From positions 248,001 through 312,000 of the forward strand of contig CAWKAZ010000009.1 of NCBI GenBank assembly GCA_963847715.1: a DNA stretch of 64,000 nt. Direction: 5' to 3'. The DNA comes from Acidiflorens sp963847715. Its GTDB lineage: Bacteria; Acidobacteriota; Terriglobia; Terriglobales; Acidobacteriaceae. The notes under the pieces were generated by a model, which worked only from the letters and a program-made list of their open reading frames with translations, was not told the origin of the DNA and ran no database searches. Every line of letters starts with the position of its first letter. Within the stretch, counting starts at the first letter, position 1. Positions 16,869 through 24,861 of this stretch are shown here, one piece after another. The translations under genes were made by a program, and so were the position numbers.

Positions 16869-17261
16869 TCAGACGACTTTTCCGGCCGCCAGATCGTTGA
16901 CTAAACTAAGGTCAGCCTCTAAGAAGTCGAGGCCTAGTAGTTCCTTGCGCGTGACCCAACGGATCTCGCGAAATATCCGATTCTCGATTTCGCCCTGGTA
17001 ATTGCGCACCTCGAAGAAACGGAGCTCCACCGAGCCTCCGCCTGGATACTCGTGCACAATACGGCGAACCTCCGATCCTACTTCGGCGACAACGCCCAGT
17101 TCCTCTTCTAATTCCCGGCGCATGGCATCGCGCGGCTGCTCTCCCTCTTCGATCTTGCCTCCAGGGAACTCCCATTTGAGCGGCATGGGCTGGTGCCGGG
17201 TCCTCTGACAGGCGAGGATCAGGTCATCTTTCAGAATGAGCGCGGCTACGACTCGTTTCAT
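16869..17261 (-). CDS. Nudix hydrolase, MutT-like (8-oxo-dGTP diphosphatase)
   Basis: 130 residues, the size of MutT. The complete Nudix box is present at 35-57: G-x5-E-x7-RELEEELGV. The N-terminus MKRVVAALILKDD and the LKWEFPGGK segment match the MutT subgroup, which hydrolyses oxidised purine nucleotides to protect DNA. The start at 17261 is chosen by homology; the open frame extends 59 codons upstream with sequence unlike any Nudix protein. Next gene upstream on the same strand is 22 bp away. Confidence 0.88.
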   Translation of the reverse strand: MKRVVAALILKDDLILACQRTRHQPMPLKWEFPGGKIEEGEQPRDAMRRELEEELGVVAEVGSEVRRIVHEYPGGGSVELRFFEVRNYQGEIENRIFREIRWVTRKELLGLDFLEADLSLVNDLAAGKVV

Positions 17262-17283
17262 GGATGGAATTTGAAAGCGGCTT

Positions 17284-17781
17284 CTAGTGCTTAGAAGCAG
17301 CCTCCTCCAAGCGTTTCCCCACAAGTGCAGCACAGTATTCAACCAGCGCGCGGTCCTCGAGAGTGAAGGCCGCGGCAAAATGACTATCAATATCAAGTTC
17401 ACCGGCCACATGGCCGCGCACAAAGACTGGAACCACAATTTCCGACTTGGTTTCGAGTGAGCAAGCTAGATATCGCGGGTCATTCTTCACGTCATCGACA
17501 ACCACTGTCTTTCCTGTCGATGCTGCCGCGCCACAGATGCCTTCATTTAGTGGAATGCGTGTGTGCGGGGTCATCGCTCCCTGGAAGTGTCCGAGGACAA
17601 GCGCAGGCGGATTGGCGCCCGGTTCAAGCATATAAAACCCCACCCAGTTGTACTTCAACATGTGCTCGTTCAGCAGTAACGTGATGCCTTTCATGAGTTG
17701 ATCCGCGGTGGATGAAGTGGAATTCAGGCGGTCAACCTCTTTGCGGGCTTCGTCAATTTTGGTGGGATTCAGGATGGCCAT
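17284..17781 (-). CDS. GAF domain protein, free methionine-(R)-sulfoxide reductase (fRMsr)-like
   Basis: 165-residue single GAF domain of the fRMsr (YebR) type: TRIPLNEGICGAAASTGK, then LACSLETKSEIVVPV and GELDIDS. fRMsr enzymes use three cysteines spaced C-x9-C-x23-C. Here the second (ICG) and third, catalytic, cysteine (ACS) are kept with exact x23 spacing, but the first is histidine (PHTRIP instead of CTRIP). Activity with a two-cysteine mechanism is possible; an alternative is a GAF sensor. ATG at 17781 is preferred to GTG at 17787 because TAGGA lies 8 nt upstream of it. Confidence 0.8.
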   Translation of the reverse strand: MAILNPTKIDEARKEVDRLNSTSSTADQLMKGITLLLNEHMLKYNWVGFYMLEPGANPPALVLGHFQGAMTPHTRIPLNEGICGAAASTGKTVVVDDVKNDPRYLACSLETKSEIVVPVFVRGHVAGELDIDSHFAAAFTLEDRALVEYCAALVGKRLEEAASKH

Positions 17782-17828
17782 GGTCACAATCCTAAACTAA
17801 GCCGCTACATTTCGGCTTGACTTCGGAT

Positions 17829-18680
17829 TTACCGCGGTACTTGTGACTGCGGTACCTGAGTTATCGCCCGCAACCCACGCTGCGGACCGAATGTGGCCGG
17901 ATGAATCGCGGCCGCCAGCGCGCGTAAACCGGCTAACAGCGTAGGCGCCGGCGTGTTCAGCAATTCGTCGGAGATACAGTAGATTTGACCACTTCGGGCC
18001 GCCGAGGTGTCGGACCAGCCTCGTTCGGCAACGACCTTCGCCAGCGGCACGCGATCTCCCGCGCCGCACCACGCGGCGATGATCACCTCGGGATCCTGAC
18101 GCGCGATTTCGTCGGCGGTGGTGGAGCACTGCGCTCCCGGTTTGCCCATGAACTCACCGCCCGCCGCCTGTACCAATTCCTCCACCCAAGGCTGCGATGT
18201 AATGATCGGCTTGCCCCACTCCTCGCAGAACACGCGCTTTCGGGGAAGGCCTTCTGTTTGTCGCCGCACGTCTTCGATTGCTGTCTGCATCGCGCGAATC
18301 ACCTTGTTGCCGCGATCTCCGGCTCCGACCGTGGCAGCGATCAGCGCAATGTCGGTGTAGATATCGTCTAGCGTTCGCGGAGCCAACCCGAGAAAGCGGA
18401 TGCCTGCCTTCAGGATCTCCGAGACGGCGGCTTCCTGATACGGAACCGCTGCGATCACGAGATCCGGCTTAGCGGAGAGAATCTCGGTGGCCTTCGAAGT
18501 CCAGGAATCGGCAATAATCAGACGCTTCCCATTTCGCGCTTCGTTTTGAATTTGGGGAACAACGTCGGCGCAATACTTCGTACAGGCTACGACGCGGTCG
18601 AGTTCACCTACGCTCGCCAAAATCACGGTAGCGCTCGGTTGAAGGCAGGCAATGCGTCGCGGACTGTGTGACTCGGCCAT
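17829..18680 (-). CDS. BtuF/FhuD-type periplasmic-binding-fold protein without signal peptide
   Basis: 283 residues with the class III periplasmic-binding fold (RIACLQPSATVILASVGELDRVVACTKYC, then PDLVIAAVPYQEAAVSEIL and a C-terminal lobe with EEWGKPIITSQPWVEEL). Related proteins bind cobalamin or iron chelates for ABC importers. The N-terminus MAESHSPRRIACL has no hydrophobic signal and no lipobox, so the protein appears cytoplasmic; no permease or ATPase gene is adjacent. The divergent neighbour is a NifU/IscU-like gene 58 bp away. Ligand unknown. Confidence 0.75.
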   Translation of the reverse strand: MAESHSPRRIACLQPSATVILASVGELDRVVACTKYCADVVPQIQNEARNGKRLIIADSWTSKATEILSAKPDLVIAAVPYQEAAVSEILKAGIRFLGLAPRTLDDIYTDIALIAATVGAGDRGNKVIRAMQTAIEDVRRQTEGLPRKRVFCEEWGKPIITSQPWVEELVQAAGGEFMGKPGAQCSTTADEIARQDPEVIIAAWCGAGDRVPLAKVVAERGWSDTSAARSGQIYCISDELLNTPAPTLLAGLRALAAAIHPATFGPQRGLRAITQVPQSQVPR

Positions 18681-18738
18681 CTTGTTATTGTAGGCGACGC
18701 AAAAATGAAAACGGCGTCCTGCGCATTACAATCGCTGA

Positions 18739-19092
18739 GTGTATTCCTCTGAACTCCTCGACCATTTTGAGAACCCGCGAAACGCAGGCGAGGTTCCGGC
18801 TCCGGACGCGCGTGCGCGTCTCGAAAACCCGGCTTGCGGCGACATTCTGGAACTTACTCTTAGGTTAGAGGCCGACCGCATTGCTGAGATTCGCTTTCGC
18901 GCGAAGGGCTGCGTTCCAGCCATGGCCTGCGGTTCGGCGACTACGGAATTAATCATGGGCAAGACTGTCGCAGAAGCGCGCCGCGTGAGCAGGGAGGACG
19001 TGCTAGCGACGGTTGGCGGAGTGCCGGAAGCCTCCGGTCACGCCGCGCACCTGGCGATCGATACGCTGGCTGCACTCCTACAGGGCCTCTAA
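18739..19092 (+). CDS. Iron-sulfur cluster scaffold-like protein (NifU_N/IscU family), third cysteine missing
   Basis: 117 residues covering the NifU N-terminal/IscU fold (SSELLDHFENPRNAGEV). IscU holds clusters with three cysteines; here the first (NPACGD) and second (KGCVPAMACGSA) are present, but the third position reads SGHAAHLA where IscU has H-C, so the cysteine is alanine. The neighbouring histidine remains. Start is GTG at 18739 because the family N-terminus begins there. It could be an assembly scaffold variant or a carrier. No iscS or sufS is adjacent. Confidence 0.82.
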   Translation: MYSSELLDHFENPRNAGEVPAPDARARLENPACGDILELTLRLEADRIAEIRFRAKGCVPAMACGSATTELIMGKTVAEARRVSREDVLATVGGVPEASGHAAHLAIDTLAALLQGL

Positions 19093-19172
19093 AGTCAAAA
19101 TTCCCGAGGGAGCGATGGTCGCGGAATGCTCACGTCTCGAAAAGCGCGAAACATGGAGCACCCAGTTTCTCG

Positions 19173-19883
19173 TCATGGCAGAGCGGCAACCGTGGGCTGA
19201 TAGACTGTCCATCCATTTGCAATCGCAATTTCCTTCAGATTTGGATTTGGGTTAATAGCGAAGGCATGTGTGGCGAGGCTGAGCATCTCGCGATCCCAGA
19301 TCGCGTTGCCGAACGCGCAATCGGGTGTGGATTGGACCGCGGAGCGAATCGCCTCCACCTTGTCCGGTCCGCTGGGAACTCTTACCAGGCGGTCGGTGAT
19401 GATTCCGTTTTCAACTGTTGTTTCCGCCGACAGAATGCGGTTTTGCGGGATGCCAAAGTACTTCATGCCGGAACGGATGATCCACTGGTTGGAAGAGGAG
19501 ACGGCCCAGACGTCGCATCCCGAGGCGCGCAGCCTCTGCACAAGTTCCCGCATTTCCGGAAATATGTTAGGGCCGATTGCTTTCGGAAAATAGATGTCGC
19601 AGGCTTCCTGCACGGTCTCTTCTCGCAGCCCGCGATGCATGGTAACCATTTCTCCGCACATCACGTCTTCGGCGACTTTGCCCGCTTTGTAGTCGGTGTA
19701 GCGCGCCCGCGCCCAGCGCGCGATTTCGTCGGACACCAGGCCCTGCTGCAGTTCCCAGGAGAAGAACCCTTCACCGGCGTCTCCCGACCAGAGCGTGCCG
19801 TCGCAGTCAAAGGTCGCGAGTCGAGGGTGAAGGCTGAGTACACTTTCGACGAATTCGGCTTGGATAGATGTGAGTTGCATCAT
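19173..19883 (-). CDS. HAD-superfamily phosphatase, SerB-like subclass IB
   Basis: 236 residues. HAD motif I is FDCDGTLW (about 25-32, nucleophile Asp), motif II is VSSSNQW, motif III a Lys in SGPDKVEAI, and motif IV the AFGNAIWDREML acidic segment. This arrangement with a helical cap fits phosphoserine-phosphatase-like enzymes (HAD-IB) that hydrolyse small phosphate esters. Substrate cannot be assigned. Two adjacent ATG codons (19883, 19880) are possible starts. Confidence 0.82.
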   Translation of the reverse strand: MMQLTSIQAEFVESVLSLHPRLATFDCDGTLWSGDAGEGFFSWELQQGLVSDEIARWARARYTDYKAGKVAEDVMCGEMVTMHRGLREETVQEACDIYFPKAIGPNIFPEMRELVQRLRASGCDVWAVSSSNQWIIRSGMKYFGIPQNRILSAETTVENGIITDRLVRVPSGPDKVEAIRSAVQSTPDCAFGNAIWDREMLSLATHAFAINPNPNLKEIAIANGWTVYQPTVAALP

Positions 19884-19908
19884 GTTGAATTGGGGCCTTA
19901 GCGAGAAT

Positions 19909-20553
19909 TTAAGTTGAATGTAAAAGCGGGGAATTCAGCGCAGCGTACTGCTCCGGCGTATCGATGTTGAGTGCGACGAGCGGATCGTCCACGGAAACGT
20001 ACTCGATTTGTTGTTGATGCGCGTGCTCGATATCGCGGGCATTTGAGCTTTCCGGGGCGCGCAGGAAAGCCTCGAGCATTTCGCGTCCGGCGAGAATCGG
20101 ATGACCGTGCTTGCCCTGGTATTCGGGGATCACCGCCCACTTTCTTTCGGCGGCGGCCCGTTCAAACGCAGCTTCTAATGTCGCCAATGTTTCCGCTTCG
20201 ACAGCCGGACGATCGACAAGGGTGATCATTGCTGCGTCGCGGCCACGGTTCAAGACCTCTTGCAGGCCGACCCGCAGTGAACTGAACTGTCCTCGCGACG
20301 GATCTGGATTGACGACCAGAGACGCGCCACTTGCGTAGACAATGGGAGCTAGAGTTGTCTCATTCTTACCCACGACGACCAGCACCTTGTCGACATGAGC
20401 GGAGAGCAGGTTAATGGCGGCGGACAGGAATGTGTCTCCTAGCCCTGCGCCAGATTTATTTGGAGGCCAGGGCAGGAGCGCTTTGTCGCGGCCCATGCGC
20501 GATGACTCGCCCGCCGCCAGAATGACTCCGCAAAAGGCCGCGCTTCGCCCCAT
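19909..20553 (-). CDS. MobA/MocA-like nucleotidyltransferase
   Basis: 214 residues of the NTP_transf_3 family: N-terminal GVILAAGESSRMGRDKALLPW nucleotide-binding loop, then LVDRPAV (metal-binding Asp) and ALNIDTPEQY near the end. The sequence resembles MocA-type enzymes that transfer CMP to molybdopterin, or related sugar/cofactor nucleotidyltransferases; a second family member (mobA) lies at 41101. Start at 20553 (MGRSAAF) is chosen because the open frame upstream only shadows the rhodanese gene. The gap to the end of that gene is 61 bp. Confidence 0.82.
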   Translation of the reverse strand: MGRSAAFCGVILAAGESSRMGRDKALLPWPPNKSGAGLGDTFLSAAINLLSAHVDKVLVVVGKNETTLAPIVYASGASLVVNPDPSRGQFSSLRVGLQEVLNRGRDAAMITLVDRPAVEAETLATLEAAFERAAAERKWAVIPEYQGKHGHPILAGREMLEAFLRAPESSNARDIEHAHQQQIEYVSVDDPLVALNIDTPEQYAALNSPLLHST

Positions 20554-20614
20554 GATGCGACGATAGCAAAGAGGCAGCACTCTGCCAAGGATGCTGGTCA
20601 CGCTGGAAGGTGTT

Positions 20615-21583
20615 TCAGCTGAAGGTGGGAAGTTTGACCAGATCGTCGTTGGGGACGCGCTCGACGGGGTTTCCTGCTTTGCGCCAGGCGCGCAGGCCCC
20701 CGGTGATGACGTAGACTTTAAATCCAAGTCCCTGCAGTTGATGCGCCACCCGGGCGCTCGTGGCTTCGCGTGCTCAAGTACAGTAGAGATAAATCTCTTG
20801 ATCCTTGGGCAGGCGTTTGATTTCTTCGATGAGGTTATTCGGTTCGATGCGAATGGATCCCGCAATGCGTTCGGAGTCCGCGTCGTAGTAGCCGTGGCTG
20901 CGGACGTCGGCGATCAGCATGTTACGGGCGGCATCGGATGCGAGACGACGGGCGAGTTCATCGGCGGCCACGCGCGGGATCACATCGAGCATGCGGTATT
21001 TGCGATACACCCAGATACGGTAGATGGCATAGACAACGAGGCCAATGCCGGCTACGACTTCGGCGGCAAAGCCTGCGGAACGCAGCCCGCGCGTGATGGC
21101 GCGCAGAGCGTCGCTGAAGAGATATCCCACGAGTGCGTAAGCGCCCACGTAGAAGAATGCTCCGAGGGTATCGAACTGCAGGAAATCTCCCACCCGCATC
21201 TTCATGCTCCCAGCCAGAGGTGGAGACATGGTGTTGATGCCGGGAATAAATTTTGCGAACAGCAGTGTCTGCTTGCCACGGCGATAGAAATATTCGGCCG
21301 AGCGCAGAATGCACGTTTCCGGATTCGCCGAAAGCCGGCAGAGAATTCCTAAGAGCGCCCAGCCGCTGACTCTTCCGGTGAAATAAAGAATGACGTCGCC
21401 AACCAGCATGGCCGCGACGCCGACGACGAGGACCAGGTAGAAGTGCAAGTCTCCGTAGGCGGTTACCGCGCCCGCGGTGAGGATGGCCAGCGCGGCCGGA
21501 ACCGGAAGACCGATGGCCTCGGCGAAGCAGACGACTGCCAGAAAAATGTAGCCATGATGCGAAATGGATGCGAGCAGGTTCAA
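20615..21583 (-). CDS. DedA-family membrane protein fused to rhodanese, in-frame TGA at the catalytic site (selenocysteine candidate)
   Basis: 322 residues if TGA (20774-20776) is read through; 269 if it stops. Residues 1-200 are a DedA/SNARE-associated membrane domain (ICRLSANPETCILRSAEYFYRR and KFIPGINTMSPPLAG typical). Residues about 215-322 are a rhodanese domain (DVRSHGYYDADSERIAGS). The active-site loop reads YLYCT-TGA-AREATSARVA, so TGA replaces the nucleophile cysteine. The frame then continues through VYVITGGLRAWRKAGNPVE, a normal rhodanese end, to TGA at 20615. A hairpin compatible with a SECIS follows. Either Sec is inserted or a Cys codon has mutated. Start is TTG at 21583, with AAGG upstream. 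Confidence 0.8.
20743..20776 (-). promoter_or_regulatory. SECIS-like hairpin downstream of the in-frame TGA
   Basis: On the minus strand, 16 nt after TGA (20774-20776), GCGCC (20757-20753) can pair with GGCGC (20747-20743) around the loop CGGGT. The loop begins 21 nt after TGA and has G at its second position. Bacterial SECIS elements are hairpins just 3' of UGA with a G near the start of the loop. A competing fold (GCCAC with GTGGC) also exists, so this is suggestive only. Confidence 0.4.
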
Positions 21584-21628
21584 ATGAGATCGCCTTAGTA
21601 GATGATCGTCGAGTGGAAATGGCTAATT

Positions 21629-22618
21629 TTATTTCTCTCGGGCCACCACGAAATCGGGGGCCCACAAGAGAGCGCGCTTGATTTCGGAGTCCGGGAAGGT
21701 GCATATTGCCTGCCGCGCTGACTCAGCGTACCGCGCAGCCTCTTTCGAAGCGAATTCCAATGATCCGTAACGGTTGAGGATGCGCAAAATATCGGCGTGG
21801 GTCACTCCGTTGAAGGCACGGTCGTGGAGAATCGTTTCGATCTGCTTGCGCTCGGCGGCTGTGCAGTGGTCGAGCGCATGAATCACCGACATTGTCGCTT
21901 TGCCTTCGCGCAAATCACTGGCAACGGGCTTGCCCAGCACGCTCTCGGAAGCCGTGAGATCGAGCACATCGTCGACAATCTGGAAGGCGAGGCCAAGATC
22001 ACGTCCGTACTGGCCGAGCCGCTCTTCCTGTTGTTCAGTGGCGCCCCCCAGAATCCCGCCAACCCGCATACAAACCGAGAACAGGCAGGCCGTCTTGCGG
22101 TAGATGAGATCAAGATGTTCCTGGTGCGAGATCAACTTGCCCAGTTTCTCCATCTGGAGCAGTTCGCCTTCGACCATCTGTTGCGTCAACTCGATGAGGA
22201 CGTCGAGGATGCGGAAATTACGCTCCTGCACGGCGATCTTGAACGCCTGCATGTAGAGCCAGTCGCCAGCGAGCACACACTTCGAATTACCCCATTGCGT
22301 GTTGGCGGCGGGACGACCGCGACGGGTCTGAGCTTCGTCGATGATGTCGTCGTGAACCAGAGTCGCGGTGTGGATGATTTCAACAACTGAGGCTAGCTTT
22401 ATGGCTCCGGTACCCTCGTAGCCGAGGAGTTTGGCCGACAGCAGCAGAAGCGCCGGACGAATGCGTTTGCCGCCGCCCGCGCGCAGGTACTCACCGATCT
22501 CTGTAATCGCGGCGACATTTGAGACGGTATCGTGCCCGAATTGTTCTTCGATCGCGACAATATCGTCACGCAGAAGGTCAAAAATCTCTTTCCCGTTGAT
22601 GGACGTCGTCGTACCCAA
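21629..22618 (-). CDS. Polyprenyl diphosphate synthase (octaprenyl/heptaprenyl type)
   Basis: 329-residue trans-prenyltransferase. The first aspartate-rich motif DDIIDEAQTRRG is at 90-101 and the second (VDDVLD) near 215; GGGKRIRPAL (48-57) binds the isopentenyl substrate. These enzymes elongate farnesyl diphosphate with IPP to long chains for menaquinone or ubiquinone. The start appears to be TTG at 22618, directly after AGGAA; no ATG lies near the family N-terminus. The DedA-rhodanese gene follows on the same strand after 45 bp. Chain length cannot be told from sequence alone. Confidence 0.9.
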   Translation of the reverse strand: MGTTTSINGKEIFDLLRDDIVAIEEQFGHDTVSNVAAITEIGEYLRAGGGKRIRPALLLLSAKLLGYEGTGAIKLASVVEIIHTATLVHDDIIDEAQTRRGRPAANTQWGNSKCVLAGDWLYMQAFKIAVQERNFRILDVLIELTQQMVEGELLQMEKLGKLISHQEHLDLIYRKTACLFSVCMRVGGILGGATEQQEERLGQYGRDLGLAFQIVDDVLDLTASESVLGKPVASDLREGKATMSVIHALDHCTAAERKQIETILHDRAFNGVTHADILRILNRYGSLEFASKEAARYAESARQAICTFPDSEIKRALLWAPDFVVAREK

Positions 22619-22641
22619 TTTCCTGGTCGCTCCGGAATTGC

Positions 22642-22710
22642 CTCAGCGGCTAAAGCCACGATTTGTATTGCGTCTTGCGGTGCGGCTGAAGCCGCACCCT
22701 TTCAAAACAA
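22642..22710. repeat. TGAA/TAAA-loop twin-hairpin repeat, copy 2
   Basis: GCGGC-TAAA-GCC(AC) and GGTGCGGC-TGAA-GCCGCACC hairpins followed by CTTTCAAAAC. It has the same two-hairpin arrangement as copies at 16748, 26901 and 44667, with a different tail. It lies in the 116-bp gap between yajQ and the prenyl synthase gene. Confidence 0.7.
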
Positions 22711-22734
22711 AATCAATCATCGGTCGTCAGTTCC

Positions 22735-23232
22735 CTAGTTCGTTCGGTAATTCGTAAACTGCAGGTCGATGCCGAAGTCACGCCCTTTGATCATGGCGAT
22801 AACATCCTGCAAGGTGTCGCGATCCTTGCCGCTGATGCGCACCACATCCGCCTGAATCGAAGCCTGGGCCTTCTTCTTCGAATTCTTGACCAGGAGCACA
22901 ATTTCTTTCGCCTTTTCGATCGGGATACCTTGCTGCAGCGTGATCTTCTGTTTCACCGTGCTGCTGGCGGCCGACTCGATCGGCCCGTAGGTCAGGCCTT
23001 TCAGGGACACGCCGCGTTTTACCAGTTTGGCTTGCAGGATGTCATTGACCGCCTTCATCTTGTATTCATCAGAGGAGTGCAGCATGATCGCATCGGTCCC
23101 TTCCATCGCGATCTGGGACTTCGAATCCTTCAGATCGAAGCGCGTGCTGACCTCTTTCATCGCTTGCTGGAGGGCGTTGGCAACTTCCGCCAGGTCGATT
23201 TTGCTGACAATGTCGAAACTGTTATCGGGCAT
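22735..23232 (-). CDS. yajQ: YajQ family nucleotide-binding protein
   Basis: 165 residues, full length for the DUF520/YajQ family, with two ferredoxin-like domains. N-terminus MPDNSFDIVSKIDLAEVANA and the segments STRFDLKDSKSQI, MEGTDAIML and ISGKDRDTLQDVIAM-IKGRDFGIDLQF are highly conserved. Family members bind nucleotides or tRNA, and in Xanthomonas cyclic di-GMP. Cytoplasmic. It is transcribed away from tatD on the same strand after 178 bp. Confidence 0.93.
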   Translation of the reverse strand: MPDNSFDIVSKIDLAEVANALQQAMKEVSTRFDLKDSKSQIAMEGTDAIMLHSSDEYKMKAVNDILQAKLVKRGVSLKGLTYGPIESAASSTVKQKITLQQGIPIEKAKEIVLLVKNSKKKAQASIQADVVRISGKDRDTLQDVIAMIKGRDFGIDLQFTNYRTN

Positions 23233-23410
23233 GGAATGTCACCGTCAAAGCTACGGCTCCGAAATTATGACGAACTTCTAAATCTTTTAGATTGGCCACG
23301 CTAGGGATGGTCGCACGAACTCGATTGCCGATTGAAGCCGGGCACCCCAAACATGTACTTCTGAGAGTAACAGAACGGGCAGTATCTGCGAAGGCTAGAC
23401 GGTCCCGCGT

Positions 23411-24232
23411 TCAGACCGTTGGCGCGAGTCCGAAGAACTTGTAGAAATTCTGCGTCGTACGAATCCCGACTTCTTCCGCCGGAAGGCTGCGCAATTCGCC
23501 GATTTTACGCGCCACTTCCTTCACGAATGCCGGTTCGTTGCGTTTCCCGCGATTCGGAATTGGGGCGAGATATGGCGAGTCGGTTTCGATCAGCATGCGA
23601 TCCAGTGGAACCAGGTGTGCGGCATCGCGAATCGGCTGCGCTTTGGGGAAAGTGATATTGCCGGCGAAGGAAATCATGAAACCCAGGTCGAGCGCGCGCC
23701 GCGCATGATCGACGCTTCCGGTGAAGCAATGCAGAATGCCTCCCAACCCGCTTGAGCTCCATTGCTCGGAGATAAGTTTCAGGCAATCATCCCACGCGTT
23801 TTCACTATTGTCGGAGGGGCGGCAGTGAATAATGAGGGGCAGCTTCGCGGCATGCGCCAGTTCCATTTGCCGCAGAAAAACCGCTTTTTGCGTTTCGCGA
23901 GGAGAGTGGTCGTAGAAATAGTCGAGGCCGATTTCTCCCCAGGCGATCACCTTGGGATGCTGCGCCCACCGGAGCATTTGCGCATCCGCGGTGTCGTTCG
24001 CCAGGCTCGCCTCGTGAGGATGCACTCCAACGCTGGCCCAGATTCGTGGATACTCAGGCTTCCCCTCGTATTTCTCGGCGAGCTTGATGCCGCAATCGGC
24101 GCTGTCAGGCCCGTTGCCGTTGCCGATGGCTAGGTAGGCTTCGACGCCGTTGTGCTTAGCGCGAGCCAAGACCTCGTCGCGGTCTTGGTCGTAGCGTTCG
24201 CCTTCGAGATGAGCGTGGGAGTCGATGAACAA
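23411..24232 (-). CDS. TatD family metal-dependent hydrolase
   Basis: About 273 residues, TIM-barrel amidohydrolase. Metal ligands are visible: DSHAHLEG (first two His), the Glu of GEIGLDYFYD, the His of LIIHCR, the His of ILHCFTGS, and the Asp of IETDSPYLAP. TatD proteins act as 3'-5' DNA exonucleases or D-aminoacyl-tRNA deacylases. TTG at 24232 matches the family N-terminus (x-FIDSHAHLE); an alternative TTG at 24280 would overlap the upstream gene by 26 nt. Neither has a good ribosome binding site. Confidence 0.88.
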   Translation of the reverse strand: MFIDSHAHLEGERYDQDRDEVLARAKHNGVEAYLAIGNGNGPDSADCGIKLAEKYEGKPEYPRIWASVGVHPHEASLANDTADAQMLRWAQHPKVIAWGEIGLDYFYDHSPRETQKAVFLRQMELAHAAKLPLIIHCRPSDNSENAWDDCLKLISEQWSSSGLGGILHCFTGSVDHARRALDLGFMISFAGNITFPKAQPIRDAAHLVPLDRMLIETDSPYLAPIPNRGKRNEPAFVKEVARKIGELRSLPAEEVGIRTTQNFYKFFGLAPTV

Positions 24233-24254
24233 GGGTGGGCTATTTCGATCAGCA

Positions 24255-24839
24255 CTAAAAATACGGCCCGCAAGATTCAACTAGGCTCATATGATTGACG
24301 TTGCCGTGTTCGTTAAAGTCAATTCCAAGGATGGGATTGCAAACACCCGGAGATGGTGCCCAAATTTGCCGGTCGACTTCGGGGAGAGTGGTTCCAAAAT
24401 ATGAGCGCAATCCATAGATACGTCGTGCATCGCTGATTGTGTCGCCAAGCTCTAGACCGCGGCCCGTTTTGCCGATATGGGCGTCAGAGCGCCTACCCCA
24501 GACGTCTACCTGCGTGATCCGCGCTGAGTTGAGTTCGTCCCGCACTCTGATCCTAAGTCGCCAATTCTTAGTTTGCCATTCATAAGTGCCATCGACGAAG
24601 ACTACGTGGGTGAGTTCATTGTTGTGAGAGACCGTAAAGTGACGGGGCTTTCCAAGCTCTTGGATCAAGTCCCCGATCGTGCCAGTGCGGACGTCGACGC
24701 CCGATAAGAGCGTTTCAGAATGTATCTCCAACCCCGGGCGAGCTAAATGCGGCAAGTCGTCACCAAATACTGTCGAAATTGCAAGCATGCCGACAACGAT
24801 GACGGTTAACGATGACTTCGCTGCTGCAATCTTGCTCAT
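24255..24839 (-). CDS. Exported protein of unknown function
   Basis: 194 residues. A Sec signal peptide is clear (MSKIAAAKSSLTVIVVGML, cleavage near VFG-DD). The mature part has two similar-looking beta-rich stretches (IGDLIQELGKPRHF and GDTISDARRIYGLRS), each reminiscent of short lipoprotein repeats that pair G-T/D-I-x-D-x-x. Two cysteines near the C-terminus (SPGVCNP and VESCGPYF) could form a disulfide. ATG at 24839 is fixed by GGAGAGAG 6 nt upstream. I do not recognise the family. Confidence 0.7.
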   Translation of the reverse strand: MSKIAAAKSSLTVIVVGMLAISTVFGDDLPHLARPGLEIHSETLLSGVDVRTGTIGDLIQELGKPRHFTVSHNNELTHVVFVDGTYEWQTKNWRLRIRVRDELNSARITQVDVWGRRSDAHIGKTGRGLELGDTISDARRIYGLRSYFGTTLPEVDRQIWAPSPGVCNPILGIDFNEHGNVNHMSLVESCGPYF

Positions 24840-24861
24840 GTTCTCTCTCCAATAAACCATC

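Noticed and set aside
20554..20865. N-terminal extension of the MobA-like protein
   Set aside because: The added residues are an out-of-frame reading of the rhodanese domain and do not resemble the family.
20591..21352. 253-codon plus-strand frame over the DedA-rhodanese gene
   Set aside because: Antisense to recognisable DedA and rhodanese sequence.
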